A stretch of 64,000 nt of DNA, from contig CM035163.1 in assembly GCA_020205615.1 (NCBI GenBank), positions 53,603,899 to 53,667,898 on the forward strand, given 5' to 3'. Within the stretch, counting starts at the first letter, position 1. Every line of letters starts with the position of its first letter. Made by a program: the position numbers and the translations under genes. The notes under the pieces were generated by a model. The model had not been told where the DNA came from, searched no databases, and saw only the letters and a program-made list of their open reading frames with translations. Of this stretch, positions 35,392-49,017 are shown piece after piece. This stretch comes from Panax quinquefolius (Eukaryota; Streptophyta; Magnoliopsida; Apiales; Araliaceae).

Positions 35392-36250
35392 TCTGTAGAC
35401 ACTTGAATTTTTTTGCACACCTGTTACTAACATTGCAGGAGGGCAGATTCATCTTTCAGAGATAACCCTGGAAGACAGCTCATATCCATTATGAATACCA
35501 CCGAAAGTTCAGTCTCAACCCCGAAACACACATGGGGAGTATCAGTTCCAACCTCAGAGATAACCCTAAGTTTCATCCTTGATGATAACCCCAAGGAATG
35601 TCGTTGCAGTTCCAGCGATAACCCCAGAAATGCTTATTTCAAATGCATGCAATCAGCTTCAACCTCGGAACTCCCGCTGAGGCACTCATTCCAAAGACTC
35701 GGAGATAACACCGGGAAGACAGGCACACTTAAAAATGACCCTAAGGAATTCAAACACTTGCAGCATTCCAATCTCAGAGATAACCCTGAGCACCGTCTGC
35801 TTTATCAACTCGAACAGAAGAAAACCCCGGTGAGGGGCAAAATCATCATCTTTCCACCTCAACCCCACATTGCGCCGTCTCAACATCTCATATATACATT
35901 TCTACACAACAATGTCCCACAAGAGCCAAGGAGTTCCAATCCCGAGTGACTATTACACAAGGCAGCACACCGGATAGAATTTGAAGCTTGAAGACCATGG
36001 GCATGGTCCCCTCTTCCTGACTTCGTACAACCTTTAATCCCATGTCATTGCATAACTCTCGATAATGGCGGTCCGAACAAGGTCTTGTACACCTCAATAA
36101 AATGCTTGGATTGAAGTTCTATAAGTTCGAGCAAACAATATAGTGCATGAGTGCACGTACTTCGAGATGGCAAGACCCGCGAAGCCCGGGGCACCCCGCA
36201 GCCGTAGGTGCATCTGTGGCTACCGCAGGTACACCTGCGGCCACCAGCTC

Positions 36251-36258
36251 TATAAATA
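36251..36258 (+). promoter_or_regulatory. TATA box of D 3' LTR
   Basis: CTATAAATATAG follows an abrupt GC-rich stretch in otherwise AT-rich DNA, as expected of a TATA promoter. A cytosine/thymine-rich transcript leader follows. Confidence 0.55.
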
Positions 36259-36758
36259 TAGAGCTTGGGGTGGCCATTTTAAAAAAGAAAAAGGTGAGGA
36301 AGCCTTGTCAAATTTGCTCTATACACACCCCATATTGAGTGTTTTCTCATTTTAAACACCTGTTAGCTCACATATAGCTATAATTCGGCGGGAGCTGAGT
36401 GTTCATCCACTTAGAGTTATAGAAGTCTTTTTTGGCAGCCCACTGTAAGCCTTCTTACACACTATAAAGCCTTTCTCTTCACCTTTGTACACATTATTCT
36501 TCACAGTGAGAGTCGTGTTGTGTGTGTATGCGGGACTTGATGCATGGTTTTATTTCATGCGTATATATATACTTATATATGTATACATTTATATATATGG
36601 ACTAACATTATCGAGTTATGCCTCGATTGAGCCTAGACTTATGTTTGGAGCATTTACTTGCTTTTAAATATATATATATATATATATATGTATTTATATA
36701 TAAACTGTTGTCGAACTCTGTTTGATGAGCCTGGGTTTTATATCTGGTGCGTTTACTA

Positions 36759-36761
<3 letters not shown>

Positions 36762-36808
<47 letters not shown>
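36762..36808. repeat. TA microsatellite in D 3' LTR
   Basis: Over 40 bp of pure AT dinucleotides. Similar tracts are at 36667, 36872, 41140, 43235, 49470, 50500 and 61836. Confidence 0.95.
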
Positions 36809-36815
<7 letters not shown>

Positions 36816-36867
36816 CATTTGAAATGATAAACCGAAATGGATTGAGAAACATCATGTGCATTTACCG

Positions 36868-36906
<39 letters not shown>

Positions 36907-38214
36907 GTTAGGCCTGGAGTTTACTTCGTGGCCTTTTACTACTTTATTTATATTCTGTCCCGCCTGGAGTTTACTTCGTGGCGGTTGATCATTTTTACTA
37001 CTTTATTTACATTTAATCTCGCCTAGAGTTTACTTCATGGCGGTTGATCGTATTTATTGCTTTATTTACATTTTTGATCCCCCATGGAGGTGCTTTGTGG
37101 TGGTTGATCATGTCTCTATATATATATTTACATTTCCGATCTCCCATGGAGGTGCTTCGTGGTGGTTGATCATGTCTGTATATATATATTTACAGCTTTT
37201 ATATATATAACTGCTTATTGCTTTTCATATAAACCGTGGCATCATGTGAGCTTAGGAATCATGTGATCACAGATTCAGTCCACTGAATCTAAATTCGGTT
37301 CCCGTGATGGACATTTTCAGCTGTAAGAAGCTTGTAAATTATTCACGGTGTTTGAATTTCCTTAGATGGCTTTCATGCCCATAAGGAGTTCAGCACTGTT
37401 GTGACGCCCCCAAAATAGGTATACATCACCCATCTTGGGTCACCAAATACATGGTACATAAACATAGCTGAGAGTTTATCCTTTGCTATATTCTCATTTC
37501 CTGAAGAGAACAATGAAAGAAAAGGGTGAGCTCAACTAGCCCAGTAAAAAATATTATGACCAAGATAAAGCAGAATAAATTATCCTTAGCCTTCAATAGT
37601 ATAACAACTGATAGAATATAATAGACAACAAGTTTTAGATCAACAACTACATCGGAATAAGCAATCCATTAGAAGAGTCAAGTAGAATATGATATTTACT
37701 ATCTTCTATGATTTAAAAAGTTTTTCATCAACTTTATCGCTGAGACTCAGCTTAATAAATAAACCACATCATCGAATCATCCTCGCACTACGGCCAAGGA
37801 TATTCATGTAATCATCAATGGTCATGATTATACCGAATAATCCTCGGTCATAATCATACCAACAACTCGCCCATCAATGCACTACGGACCATGAGGACTT
37901 TTACCACATCATTTGTAACATTACGGGTCATGATTATACCGAATGATCCCCGATCATAATCATACCAATCAACAAATTCCATCTATGCACGTAAGCCAAA
38001 GACGACTTTCATCACAATATAAGCATGAGGATGATGACAATGATATAAGCAATAATCAACGAAATCAAGGATAAATATTAAAGACTTTAAATTTATCCAG
38101 TAGTTTAAAATATCCAAATTGTCAACATGATCATCGCTTTGTAGAGTAAAATTCAAGAATAATATTCATGTACCAAAAATAATTTGGACAGAAAAGAAAT
38201 ATATTTTTTGGGTA

Positions 38215-38465
38215 AATAGTATCCCGTGAATAGTATCTTGTGAATAGTATTTCGAGAATAGTACCTCGTGAATAGTACTTTGACATGAAAAGTACCCCAA
38301 ATACTCGAGTGAATAATATTCGGGTGAATAGTAATTGGGTGAATAATAACCCATGAATAGTACTCCGGCATGAAAAGTGCCCCGAATATCCGAGTAAATA
38401 ATATTTGAGTGAATAGTAATCGGTTGAATAGTAACCCGTAAATAGTAACTCATGAATAGTATCCT
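38215..38465 (-). repeat. Short tandem array in E (GAATAGTAxCC, about 15 bp)
   Basis: More than fifteen degenerate units of GTGAATAGTATCCC type, partly in a higher-order repeat with CATGAAAAGTACCCC. The same motif in reverse is in the I/J spacer (62524-62610). Confidence 0.85.
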
Positions 38466-38639
38466 ATCATGAAAAGATCAATAATTATCAAGAAAGCTCA
38501 GAATAATATTTCCACGAAAAGATACTGGATGAAGCGCAAATATCAAGGATATTCTACTAATTTCATGGAGTATAGAAGCCAAAACTTCAACAAAATGAGT
38601 ATAGAATTCAAAATCAAAACAAAATAATATTACTTACAT

Positions 38640-39020
38640 ACTACTACAGTATGGAAGAAAATATTATTTCAAGCCAATTATTGAACAAAAATAACATCCT
38701 TGAACAAAAAAATAATATTCCAAATCTAATATTTAACGAAGATAATATTCCTACGAATATTGAATCGAAGATAATATTCTTTATGAATATTAAACGAAAA
38801 TAATATTCATATCTAATACGAAAAATAATATCTCTTCAGAATATGAAATAAATAATACCCCTTACGACTGTTGAACGAAAATAATATTCCAACGAATATT
38901 TAACGAAGATAATATTCCTACGAATATTGACCGAAGGTAATATTCTTTATGAATATTGAACGAAAATAATATTCATATTCATATGAAAAATAATATCTCT
39001 TTAGAATATGAAATAAATAA
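38640..39020 (-). repeat. Second array in E (AATAATATTCCTTACGAATATTGAACGA type)
   Basis: About ten degenerate 25-40-bp units. The same type is at 62790-63000 in LTR J. Confidence 0.8.
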
Positions 39021-40362
39021 TACCTCTTACCTCATAAGAAGACTGGATACTAGAATAGTGAGGTAGCAAACTTCTCTTCTTCTTTCTCTCTATAGATTCT
39101 CTCTGTATAGCTTCTCTCTCTATAATTGCTCTTGTGAGACTTAGTGAATTGGTGAGAATGAAGGAAGAATGATCTTCTATTTATAGGAAAACATAGTTTC
39201 GATAATTTCACGTTTTGGGTCTCGAAATATTACAGTATAATACCTTCATCTTTTCCATCATTTTTAATTTAGTCCTGCAAGTATTATCAAACTTGCACCA
39301 CCTCCCCTAATAGTATATCATTTGAATCAATAGTACAATCATGTGAATCAATAGTTCTATACATGTGAAAATACGAATTACAGTATAGTACCTCCATCTA
39401 TACCTCCATTTTTAACTTAGTCATGCAAGTATTATCAATCTTGCACCACCTCCCCTAATAGTACATGAATGTGAATCAATAGTACACACATGCGAACAAA
39501 TAGTTATAAGCATGTGAATTAATAGCAATTAATTGCTAATTTATCCGATTAATTACCCGATTGGTCAGTATAACTTCCAAACATCAATTATTATCGAAAT
39601 AAATGTCGATTTCCACTAACACTAATAATCTCAACACAATGGAACTATCAATTTCATCTTTAATCAACACGAACTTATTCATCATTAATATTATAACTCA
39701 CAATATTTAACAACTAGGTCGTTCCCAGGAAAGAGGGGGCTTTCCGATAAGGATTTCTCCCTATTGGCGTGCAATTAGATGACCAAACCTCTCATTGACA
39801 GAACTTCTAGACATTGTCAATATTGTAAATAATAATATGAATAACTTTGTCGTCTCGATTATTGATTTAATAATATAAAATATTATGCAGATGATACTGT
39901 GACAATAATTGAATCAATAATATGAGAGATATGATGCAGCAATTACTGTAGCAATAATTGAGTATAACTGAGTGACTTCTTACGTAAGCATCAATAATCA
40001 ATACTATGTGTTACTATGCAACCACGCGTATTACTGTACTTTTACCATCGAGTATTTCAACAGTCTAACGGTAAAACTTTCGCCGTTATTTTTATAAAAA
40101 GATTATTTCTATCGCTTTCTATATCCGACAGTTTTCCGTTACGGGGTCCACCAATGATTGTGTCGTCGTACGAATATTCCCCGACAAAATGAATAGTCCC
40201 CGAGCTAACGAATATTTCCCGACACAACGAATATTTTATAACAACTTGATTACTTTGCAAAATTTTCAAATATCTCCCTTAACTTTAAACTTTTATCAAT
40301 TTAACTATTTACCAAAATAGAAAAATAGAATACATTTATTTCATAAAATTCGGGATCTCACA

Positions 40363-40844
40363 ACTATTATATATTATTTTCTCGAAGATGCTTCGTATCT
40401 CAAAAATAAAAGCAATCAAGCCGAACATTTAATAATAAAATGGAAGTATGAAAAGGTCTCAATTACTATTGAGCACATAGTTTGAAAAACCTCTTTTACA
40501 AAACCTCACTACTTTATCATGTTTAAAACTGAATTTTTATATAAATTCAAACCCTTTGTATATAGGTGTGAACGAGGCCTCACACTACTTCCAAATAACA
40601 ACACATTGACACACACACACACACACATTCATATAACAGTTTCTTGAAAAGTGGCGGTCAACGTGGCAACACGAATGTCGGGGGGTGCCTAACACCTTCC
40701 CTCCGCATAATCAAGCCCCCGAACTCAAATCAATCTCAGTTTCACAGACCCGTTTAGCAGTGTCACGTCACTGGGTCAATGTGTAAACCTTTTCTCGGTT
40801 GCGTTGGTGCAACCAGTTAAAAACACCAACTGGCGACTCTTACA
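40363..40844 (+). repeat. D 3' LTR, last part
   Basis: Resumes after E and contains an AC microsatellite (40610-40628). It also has the family-typical end region AATGTCGGGGGGTGCCTAAC followed by ACACCTTCCCT and AACTGGCGACTCTTACA. The exact 3' terminus is uncertain; TACA at 40844 is the best TG...CA match. Confidence 0.65.
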
Positions 40845-41165
40845 GTCAAATCGTCGACATATATATGTTGGACCTTTTTCACTTGTTTTTTCAAAACAAA
40901 TCTCACATAACACGAGAACACCAAAGAACAAGAACAGAAAAGGGACAAATAAAAATTTCGACGTCGACAATCTACACATTCTCTCTAAAAAGTTTTCTCT
41001 CTTCTTATCAAATTTCTAATCATCTGAGAAGAGAAAATTGGTCTAAGTATTTAAGATAAGTTATTTGATTTGATATTATTTGCATTGTCTTTTGCTTATT
41101 AAAATTTATAGATATACGAATATAAATTGTTATACATAATTATATATATATATATATATATATAT
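40845..41165. other. Unassigned 320 bp between D and F1
   Basis: AT-rich, ending in a TA repeat (41140-41165) that abuts LTR1. It could be the last part of D's LTR or the only non-element DNA in the window. No coding or RNA signal seen. Confidence 0.4.
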
Positions 41166-42978
41166 TGAAAGTAGTATGCATACAAGTCAATCATATATGA
41201 TGATAAAGCATATACTTTGTAATCAATCTTATTTATTTGTTAATAAAAGAATTATTTATTAAAGGCATTTATTATCTACATGGTGTTATTTTAATAATAT
41301 ATGATAAACCCATAGTTTTAAGCAATGCTTTTAGAATCATGATAAGATCATGCTAATGAGATCTAAATTCTTAGATATCTTAAAACTAAAATGTTCTCAA
41401 TCAATGGATTACTAAAAAGGGGATTAGTGAATCCGGATAGATTGGTACAAACGTTGGTTGCTCATTGGATGAGGATGATTGATTTCATGATCATTTGTGT
41501 GGAGACACTAAAGCAAGTATGCAGGTGCTTATCGGAGAATAAGTTCACTAAACGTGACTCGCTAAGGAATACCTAATAGAGTTTTACTTGTTTGTCAATA
41601 GGAATTCAGGTAATGATAGTAGTACAAATGATCCTTATACTTGAGATTATCATAGTATCTTATGTATAATGAATTACATTTTGACTTATTCCTTAAGACC
41701 CTTAGGGTATATCAAAGGGTATGCTTGGGTGTAATAAGTTATATATGGAGATAATGAATGATCAATATAGAATCTACCACTTCTAGTAAAAGAAGAGAAA
41801 TATCATATGTGATTCGATAAATTACAACCTGGGAATCCTTGGCCAAGGTGAAATGAAATTAGAAAGTAGTTTCTCATTTGCATTTATTCGGAGTTGTGCA
41901 TTTGGGAATCGAAATACATATAATTAAATAAAATAAGACTTGACAGTAATTCTATGTCTTATATTTAATTGGGACATTGTATGGTGGAATGATTGAATTG
42001 TACAGTAACTATTTACTCAATGGTTCTTTTATGATTAATATTAAAATCTATATTATCCGAAAAGTCGTTAATCGCTAGGGAGACTTATCCCTATCAGAAT
42101 AAATATTATTTATTTAAATAAATTAATAGTTTAATTTATTTATTTAAATAAGATTAGAATTATTCTAATCGATTTATTCACAACCGATTTAATATAGAGA
42201 ACCTAAAGGGTCACACAATATATGTTAAGTATATTTAATTTAATCTATGGTGATAGAATAAATTAAATAGCTTAATATTTATTATTTAATATTTTGAAAA
42301 TTTTAAATATAAATTAATAAGAGGAGTCTTATTAATATTATTACAATTATTATTATTTTTAATTTCTAAAAGAGTTTAGGAATTAATTTAATATAAGTAC
42401 TCTGATTTATTCCTAATAGGATTAGGAGACAAAATTAGTTAAAGGAGTTTAATTAATTATCCCTAATAATATTAGGGAGCCCAATTAATTAAAGGAGTTT
42501 AATTTAATAAATAATACCTTATTTTAATTAAATAGGGTTACCTAATATTTTTATAAGAGGAGTCTTATATCATATATCAGATATACGTAATTCCAAAAAT
42601 AGTTGGAGAGTACGCCCCCTTTTTCTATATAGATAGGAAAAACTAAGGTTTGAGCTAATACACCCTTCTTCTTGAAAATTCTTCTTCCTTGGTGGATCAC
42701 CTGTAAAGGCCATACACTTGGGTGGCTAACATTGACCAAAGGAAAGGAATCTAACCCGAAGAATCAAGGAGATCGCGGAGAAGTAAGAGTTGAACTCGTA
42801 CATGTGGAAGCTCGTATCTACAAGGGTATGATTCCATAACTTCTTGTTCTTTGTTTTAATTAATAATATACATAAAGGATGATCTTGGTAATTGATTTGA
42901 GAAATATTTTAAAATCTAATTTTACTTTGCTTCCGCTAATTTTTAAAATTTGATTGCTACTTTGATCTTCACAAAACA
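41166..42978 (+). repeat. F1 5' LTR (LTR1)
   Basis: Starts TGAAAGTAGTATGCATAC like 47155 and 57035 and ends ACAAAACA. About 1.8 kb, AT-rich. Several (TTTAATTAATTA)-type blocks and repeated AGGAG-TTTAATTAATTA segments (42380-42520) precede the GGTGGATCACCT...GGGTATGATTC block near the 3' end. Confidence 0.85.
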
Positions 42979-43227
42979 TTAGAGTGGCATTAAAGCCAAA
43001 CTTTATACAAATTATTAATTGTTTTAATTCCATATATGTATGAATATATATTTAGAATAATTTATTGGGCATAATTTCTTGTATAAAATTATTAATTTTT
43101 TTTTTGAAAAACGAAATTCAATTCGCGAGGCCTGTTTCGTTGATCCATGTTTTAAATTTATTTAATTTTAAAGGGGTTGATCTGTGGTTTCGCTGATCCT
43201 AGACATGCTTCATACTTCATGAAATTG

Positions 43228-43271
<44 letters not shown>

Positions 43272-43391
43272 TATAATATATGAGAATATGTATGATAATA
43301 AATGGGATTGATTATGAACTATTGACCAATGTGATTGGATTTATTTTGGTTGGATGTTTGAATGAATGGATTTTATTAAATGGAGTTTGCG
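42979..43391 (+). other. F1 PBS and leader, first part
   Basis: TGGCATTAAAGCC (42985-42997) matches the iMet-type PBS TGGTATCAGAGCC with three changes, 6 nt after the LTR. The leader has a TA repeat (43235-43265) and is collinear with F2's 49028-50152. It ends at the K insertion. Confidence 0.75.
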
Positions 43392-44051
43392 TGTGACAAT
43401 CCAAAATTTTATTTATAATTTAAAATATTTATTAAATTAAATAAATATTTTTATTGATGTGGTTGCTGTTAGTAGATATTTATGAATTAAATTTATGAGA
43501 AAATACTCTAATTTAATTTAATAGTTAGAGAGTTGTTAAAGATTACATGAGTTGCTTTATTGTAATTTTAATTTAATAATTAAAGTAAGATGTTAATTTA
43601 TTAAATAAAATTATAATGAGATTATAATTTTGTGGTAATTGGTTAAGTGAGAAATTTATTTAATATGTTGTAATTAGTTTATTTAACTAAAATTGGATAT
43701 GGAAATCTAAATAAATAATATGGGACTATAAACTATAGTATAAATGATTTATTAAAATAAATTAAAATAGTTTTAAATGGATTTACCAAACAAGGCTTAA
43801 AAATATTAAGTCATTATTTTAAAAGTGTTTTGCCAAACAAAGCCTTATGACTTTTGAATTTTGAATTTGATTTTAAAAAATATATATAATAAAAATAAAA
43901 TTAATATTTTTATAACTGATATACGTTTAAGTTTTTGTAACTATTATTTTTAAGTATGCGTATTATGGCTATTAGTTTATTATTTTTACGCATAAGGGTG
44001 AGTTGGCTTATATTGATACTGAGAAAGAAAGAAGGGAAAGTTTACAGAGAA

Positions 44052-44125
<74 letters not shown>

Positions 44126-46531
44126 AGAGAGGATTCCTGTGATTCCAAAGAAATTCTCTATGTTTTAGCAAGGATTACCAAACAATTGAAGGTATACTTC
44201 CAAAACCTTAATATTATATATATGAATGTTCTATGCCATGAATTTCAAGTCTTTGTGAATTCATTTTTTTTGATGAATTGTTGTTATACAAACTAATTAA
44301 TTGTGTATTAGTAAGTTTGTGATGTTAGAATTAGCATCTAGACAAGGAATTAGTGTTCTAGTTACGTTCAAAAAAAGAGAAAACTAATACAGTGACCATG
44401 TGTATGTATATGTTTTGTGAAAGTATAAAAATTGGTAGTTAGTTTGTGAACCAATCTGTAAATTGAGCCTTGAATATGTTAATTTAGTAAGAAACGAAGA
44501 GAACGTAATTTGAATGAGTTAATTTGGTGTAGAATTGTGACCGCAGTGTTAATTTTTGTCAAGGATGTCAAAAATGGAGATTTTGTATAAAATATAGAAT
44601 TTAAAGGATTTAAATTAGTTAAAGTTGTTGTTTAATTGTTCTAAGTTGGTATATATGTGAGGAACAATGTTTATATGAGTTCTATAAAAATTAGGTATGT
44701 TTAAATTGTTGTTTTGTGGATGAAATTCGTGATAGTTGGGCTAAACAGAGTGTTTAAAATAGACTGCGTAGTTTCTATTTGTGCATCAAAAGCAATTTCT
44801 TTGATCGGTGTTAAGGCGAAGAAACCACAAGTATTTACTTGTATTCCCCTGTGTTTAAATGTAAATGTGCATTTATATACCGATCGTAGAGGCGTTGATG
44901 CCTGCTAGTTATACAAACCTCATAAACCCATTGGAACCTAGTATAATGAAACATTAATGTGATGAACATGTAAGTAAGAGACTAAAACAAATTTTTATCA
45001 TGTAGTTGATAACTCCAAAGTTGTAAAGATTAGTAAGTTGTGAAAACGTTATGTTGTGATTTATTGAACACATGAGTTAGTGAATAAGTGTTTCAAATCT
45101 AATACTTGTGATTTCTGAAGCGTATATGGTGTGAATTGAAACCTGTACTAAAGCAACAAGTTTAACTAAGAATGAGTTTTAATTTGGAAAGTGGATGTTA
45201 GTATATCTAATAGATGTTGTAATTCTAATAATATGTGTAGGTGAACATGAGTTGTAATTTATAGCTTACGCACAGACAAGTTCCTTACCCTAAACTTTGA
45301 TTGAGCAAGTTCTTTATCTCTAAACTATATTTGAGCAAGCTCTAACCCTAACTTTATTCGAGCAAGTTTTGAACTCTAATCGTTGTTTGATTTATTCTAA
45401 CTTGTTTATAGTTAAGCAAGTTTTCCTAGTTCTATTCTTTTTATAATGAATGCAAGTTCTTGAACTCAAATTTCTAAATGAGTTATCCTGTCTCATTTAC
45501 TTTACACAACTTTAACCATTATTGTTATTTTGAGCAAGTCTCGTTCTAAGCTCGTTATTCACTAATGCATGTTCAATAACTTAATTCTTTTATTTAACAA
45601 GATCATAGCCATAGCTTAATATTGTTCAAGCAAGGTTTATTGTACTACACAATGCTTATGCTTTCTAGTTTATTTCTAAGCCTGACTTTGATATATAGTT
45701 GGTTCACCTATGATTCCTCATTATCCCATATTATGTTGTTATTGATCAACCATAGTGTTATCAAATTTTGTTGATTCAACTAATCCTTTAGTTGATGATC
45801 GTTAAACTCTAAATTACCCTTGAAGCTTATCCAAACCCAACTTTCTTTAGTGCAGATGTGGACTCTAAAACTGAGAAGAAAAACCCTATTATAGGGGAGT
45901 TATTTTATGCAATGCGTTTAGATGTTTGTGCACAATACATGGTACGAAGGGCTGATCACACTAAGTACGGGGAGTCCCTACAGTATGACTGTTTAGGTTA
46001 AAGTTGAAAGATTACTTGTAACCTTGGACATAGTTCGTGGTCTTATGACCCTCAGTTACATTTTGTATGTTGATGCCAGTTTTTGATTATCATTGACAGA
46101 GTATTATTCAGTTCTGATGAGCTTATTCATCAGCAATTATTATGCTATTGTTATTCATTGCTATTTCAAGTGGGCATTTTTTTTCTCACTCTTGCATAAA
46201 TATAATTATTGCAGCTAAGGTTGAGAAGGTCGATGAACCTACAACTAGCAAAGGAAAAGGAAAAACGAGCAAGTGATGAAGACTTATACTTTGTTTAATG
46301 TCATGATGATAGACTTTATTTTTAAATGATCTGATGTAATTATTTTATTTCTACAATTGAGTTATGTTAAAGGTTAGATAACCTGGGAGACTTATTGATT
46401 AATGATGTAAACCTTTTAATGGGAGGATTTATGGTTTAAATTCTACTATATTTGGGTAGTTAGTTATGAATGCATGAAAAGTGAACACCAAGTCTTGTGG
46501 GAATGAAGTACCTAGATTTGGGGGTGTCACA
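43392..46531 (+). mobile_element. Solo LTR K (gypsy-type) in F1 leader
   Basis: TGTGACAATCC at 43392 to TTTGGGGGTGTCACA at 46531. It is flanked by TTGCG (43387-43391) and CTGCG (46532-46536). The uninterrupted paralogous site CTGCG is at 50148-50152 in F2. It has a perfect AG microsatellite (about 44056-44121) and repeated GAGCAAG(T/C)TC segments (45290-45620) that recall B's LTR leader. No internal domain, so it is a solo LTR distantly related to B's LTR. No ORF stands out; a 64-codon open stretch at 44714 is not convincing. Confidence 0.88.
44056..44121. repeat. AG microsatellite
   Basis: About 33 uninterrupted AG dinucleotides inside solo LTR K. Confidence 0.95.
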
Positions 46532-46956
46532 CTGCGTACCTTGTCTTTTTTGGTTTTCTTCTTGATGTAAATTCTATCTCCCTCCAATGTACTTCCCCTT
46601 GACTGCTGATCAAGGTTTCTATTTAAATTAAATAGTTTATGTAATAGGATTAGTTAGAATTTTTTTAAGAACCGGAGATCAAGGTGCAAGGAGCATTTGA
46701 AGACCCGTTTGTAATGGAGCCCAGGTTTAAATGTAATAGTTATATTTAAATGTTAATTCTTGCACCCTAGGGTTTGACCTTTTGGTTCACTTGGTGGCTC
46801 TAGTAAACCAAACTAGAATAAAGTCCATAATCAATCCGGGTAGAATATAGTATTCTATATATGCATGCTAGTATTATATATATATATATATATTATATAT
46901 ATTATGCAAACATGCTTCGCATGTTTAATAATATGACGCGTATTTTATATATATAC

Positions 46957-46996
<40 letters not shown>

Positions 46997-47154
46997 ATGC
47001 GTAAAACAAGATGAGACAATTAATAACAAACCCCTCAAAGAAATTATATTAAGTCCTAAGCGTTCAAAGATATTAGGAATATCGAACGTCGCCTTCTAGC
47101 ATGATAAAATTAATAGGGTATTAAATATTTAATATGAGTTTGTTGTGTCGCCAC
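46532..47154 (+). other. F1 leader, second part
   Basis: Begins with the K duplication and is collinear with 50148-50740 in F2 (CTGCGTACCTCGTCTT..., AACCTAGGGTTTGACC-type block). It has a TA/TG microsatellite (46944-46998). It ends TTGTTGTGTCGCCAC, where F2 is inserted. Confidence 0.8.
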
Positions 47155-49017
47155 TGAAAGTAGTATGCACACAAGCCAATCATGTTTGATGATAAAACAT
47201 ATACTTTGTAACAATCTTATTCATTTATTAATAAAAAGTATTAATTTATTAAAGGCTTTTAATTATCTACATGATGTTGTTTTATAATATGTGATAAACC
47301 CATAGTTTTAAGCAATGATTTTATAATAATGATGATGATCATTCTAATGAGATCTAAATTCTTAGAAAGCTTAAAACTAAAATAGTTCCCAATCGTTGGA
47401 TTACTAAATTGGGGATTAGTGAATCCAGATAGATTGGTACATACGTTGCTTGCTCATTGGATTAGGATGATTGATCTCATGATCATTTGTGTGGAGACAC
47501 TAAAGCAAGTATGTAGGTGCTTATTAGAGAATAAGTTCACTAAACGTGGCTCGCTAAGGAATACCTAATGGAGTTTTACTTGCCTGTCAATAGGAATTCT
47601 TGTGGTGATAGTAGTACAAGTGATCCTTAGACTTGAGATCAGCATAGTATCTTGTGTATGATGAGTAATACTTTAACTTATTCCTTAAGACCCTTAGGGT
47701 ATATCAAAGGATATGCTTGGGTATAATAAGTTGTACATGGAGATAATGTATGATCAATAAAGAATCTACTGCTTCTAGTAGAAGAAGAGAAATGTCCTAT
47801 GTGATTCGATAAATGGCAACCCAGTAGTCCTTGGCCAAGGCAGAAAGAAATTAGAAAGGAGTTTCTAATATGCATTATTTGGAGTTGTGCATTTAAGAAT
47901 CGAAATACATATAATTAAATAAAATAAGACTTGACAGTAATTCCATGTCTTATATTTAATTGGGACATTATATGGTGGAAGGATTAAATTGTACGGTAAC
48001 TATTTACTCAAAGGTTCTTTTATGATTAATGTTAAAATCTATATTATCTGGAAAGTCGTTGATCGCTAGGGAGGCTTATCCCTATTGTAGAATAAATATT
48101 ATATATTTAAATAAATTAATTATTTAAATAAGATTAGAATTATTCTAATTGATTTATTCACAACCGGTTTAATATGGAGAACCTAAAGGGTCACGCCATA
48201 AAAGGAAGAATAATTATTTAAGAAGTTAATGACATAATCGTAATAATATGTTAAGTGTATTTAATTTAATCTATGGTGATAGAATAAATTAAATAGCTTA
48301 ATATTTATTATTTAATATTTTAGAAATATTAAATATATAAATTAATAAGAGGAGTCTTATTAATATTATTACAATTATTATTATTTTAATTTCTAAAGAG
48401 TTGGAAATTAATTAATAAAAGTACTCTCAAATATCCTAATAGGATTAGGAGGAAAATTAATTAAATGAGTTTAATTAATTATCCCTAATAAGATTAGGGA
48501 GCTTAATTAATTAAAAAAATTTAATTAATTAAATAAAACTCAATTCCTTAATTGTTAAGGAGGGTTGCCTACATCTATAAATAAGAGGAGTCTTATTATG
48601 GGTGGGGTGGTTGACGTTTTCATAGAATACGTAATTCCAATAGTTGGGAGAGTACAGCCTTTTCTATGAGAGATAGAAAAAAACTAGGGTTTTGCCAACC
48701 ACCCTTCTTCTTGAATATTTTTTCTTCTTTGGTGGATCACCTCTAGAGGCCAAACACTTGGGTGGCTAACGTTGATCAAAGGAATGAACCAAACCCGGTG
48801 GATTCAAGTTGAACGCAAAAAGGATTGAAGGTGAATTTGTACCTGAGGAAGCTCGAATCTTCAAGGGTATGGTTCTAGTTCTTCCTTTTTTCGTTTAATT
48901 AATAATTTTGCATAAAGGATGATCCGGGTATATGGTTTGTAAAAATTTTAAACTCTGATTTTTACACGTTTCTGTTTATTTGTGCAATTTGATTGCGTTC
49001 ATGAATATTGCAAACCT
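47155..49017 (+). repeat. F2 5' LTR (LTR2)
   Basis: TGAAAGTAGTATGCACAC to GCAAACCTT. A TATA box (48576-48583) is followed about 30 nt on by a leader with GGTGGATCACCTCTAGAGGCC. It is very similar to 57035-58915; the 3' LTR additionally has a TTTAATTTATTTATTTAAAT-type insertion near 57990. Confidence 0.88.

Larger units (their letters stand above)
35394..37399 (+). repeat. D 3' LTR, first part
   Basis: Starts TGTAGACACTTG. It has irregular AGATAACCC(C/T) repeats every 40-70 bp (35460-35850), a GC-rich patch (36165-36245), a TATA box (36251), TA microsatellites (36667-36689, 36762-36808, 36872-36904) and five units of roughly 60 bp containing GGAGTTTACTTCGTGGCGG or GGAGGTGCTTCGTGGTGG (36905-37190). 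It is split by solo LTR E. Confidence 0.8.
37400..40362 (-). mobile_element. Solo LTR E (A/C-related gypsy family) in D's 3' LTR
   Basis: One LTR only: TGTGAGATCCCG at 40362 to GGGGGCGTCACA at 37400. The flanks are ACTGT (37395-37399) and ACTAT (40363-40367), a 5-bp duplication with one G-to-A change. No PBS, PPT or internal sequence is present, so it is a product of LTR-LTR recombination. It carries the GCGC-type block (about 39770), TATA (39186-39178), donor-like GGTAAGAG (39030-39029) and arrays unlike those in A and C. Confidence 0.88.

Noticed and set aside
36485..36988. Open frames rich in Tyr-Ile repeats
   Set aside because: They come from TA microsatellites in D's 3' LTR.
38153..38453. 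Tyr/Ile/His-rich repetitive open frames
   Set aside because: Product of the GAATAGTATCC short array in solo LTR E.
40776..41059. Open frames on both strands at the end of D's LTR
   Set aside because: Short, overlapping, no domain; the sequence is the known-looking LTR end region of Tat elements.
43986..44171. Open frames with Ser-Leu or Arg-Glu repeats
   Set aside because: They are translations of the AG microsatellite in solo LTR K, not a gene.
44714..44908. 64-codon open frame in solo LTR K
   Set aside because: Short and isolated within an LTR, with no similarity I recognise.
47678..47875. Minus-strand 65-codon frame repeated at 57559-57756
   Set aside because: It occurs twice because it lies in the two F2 LTRs; no start context, and the frame is antisense to the element.
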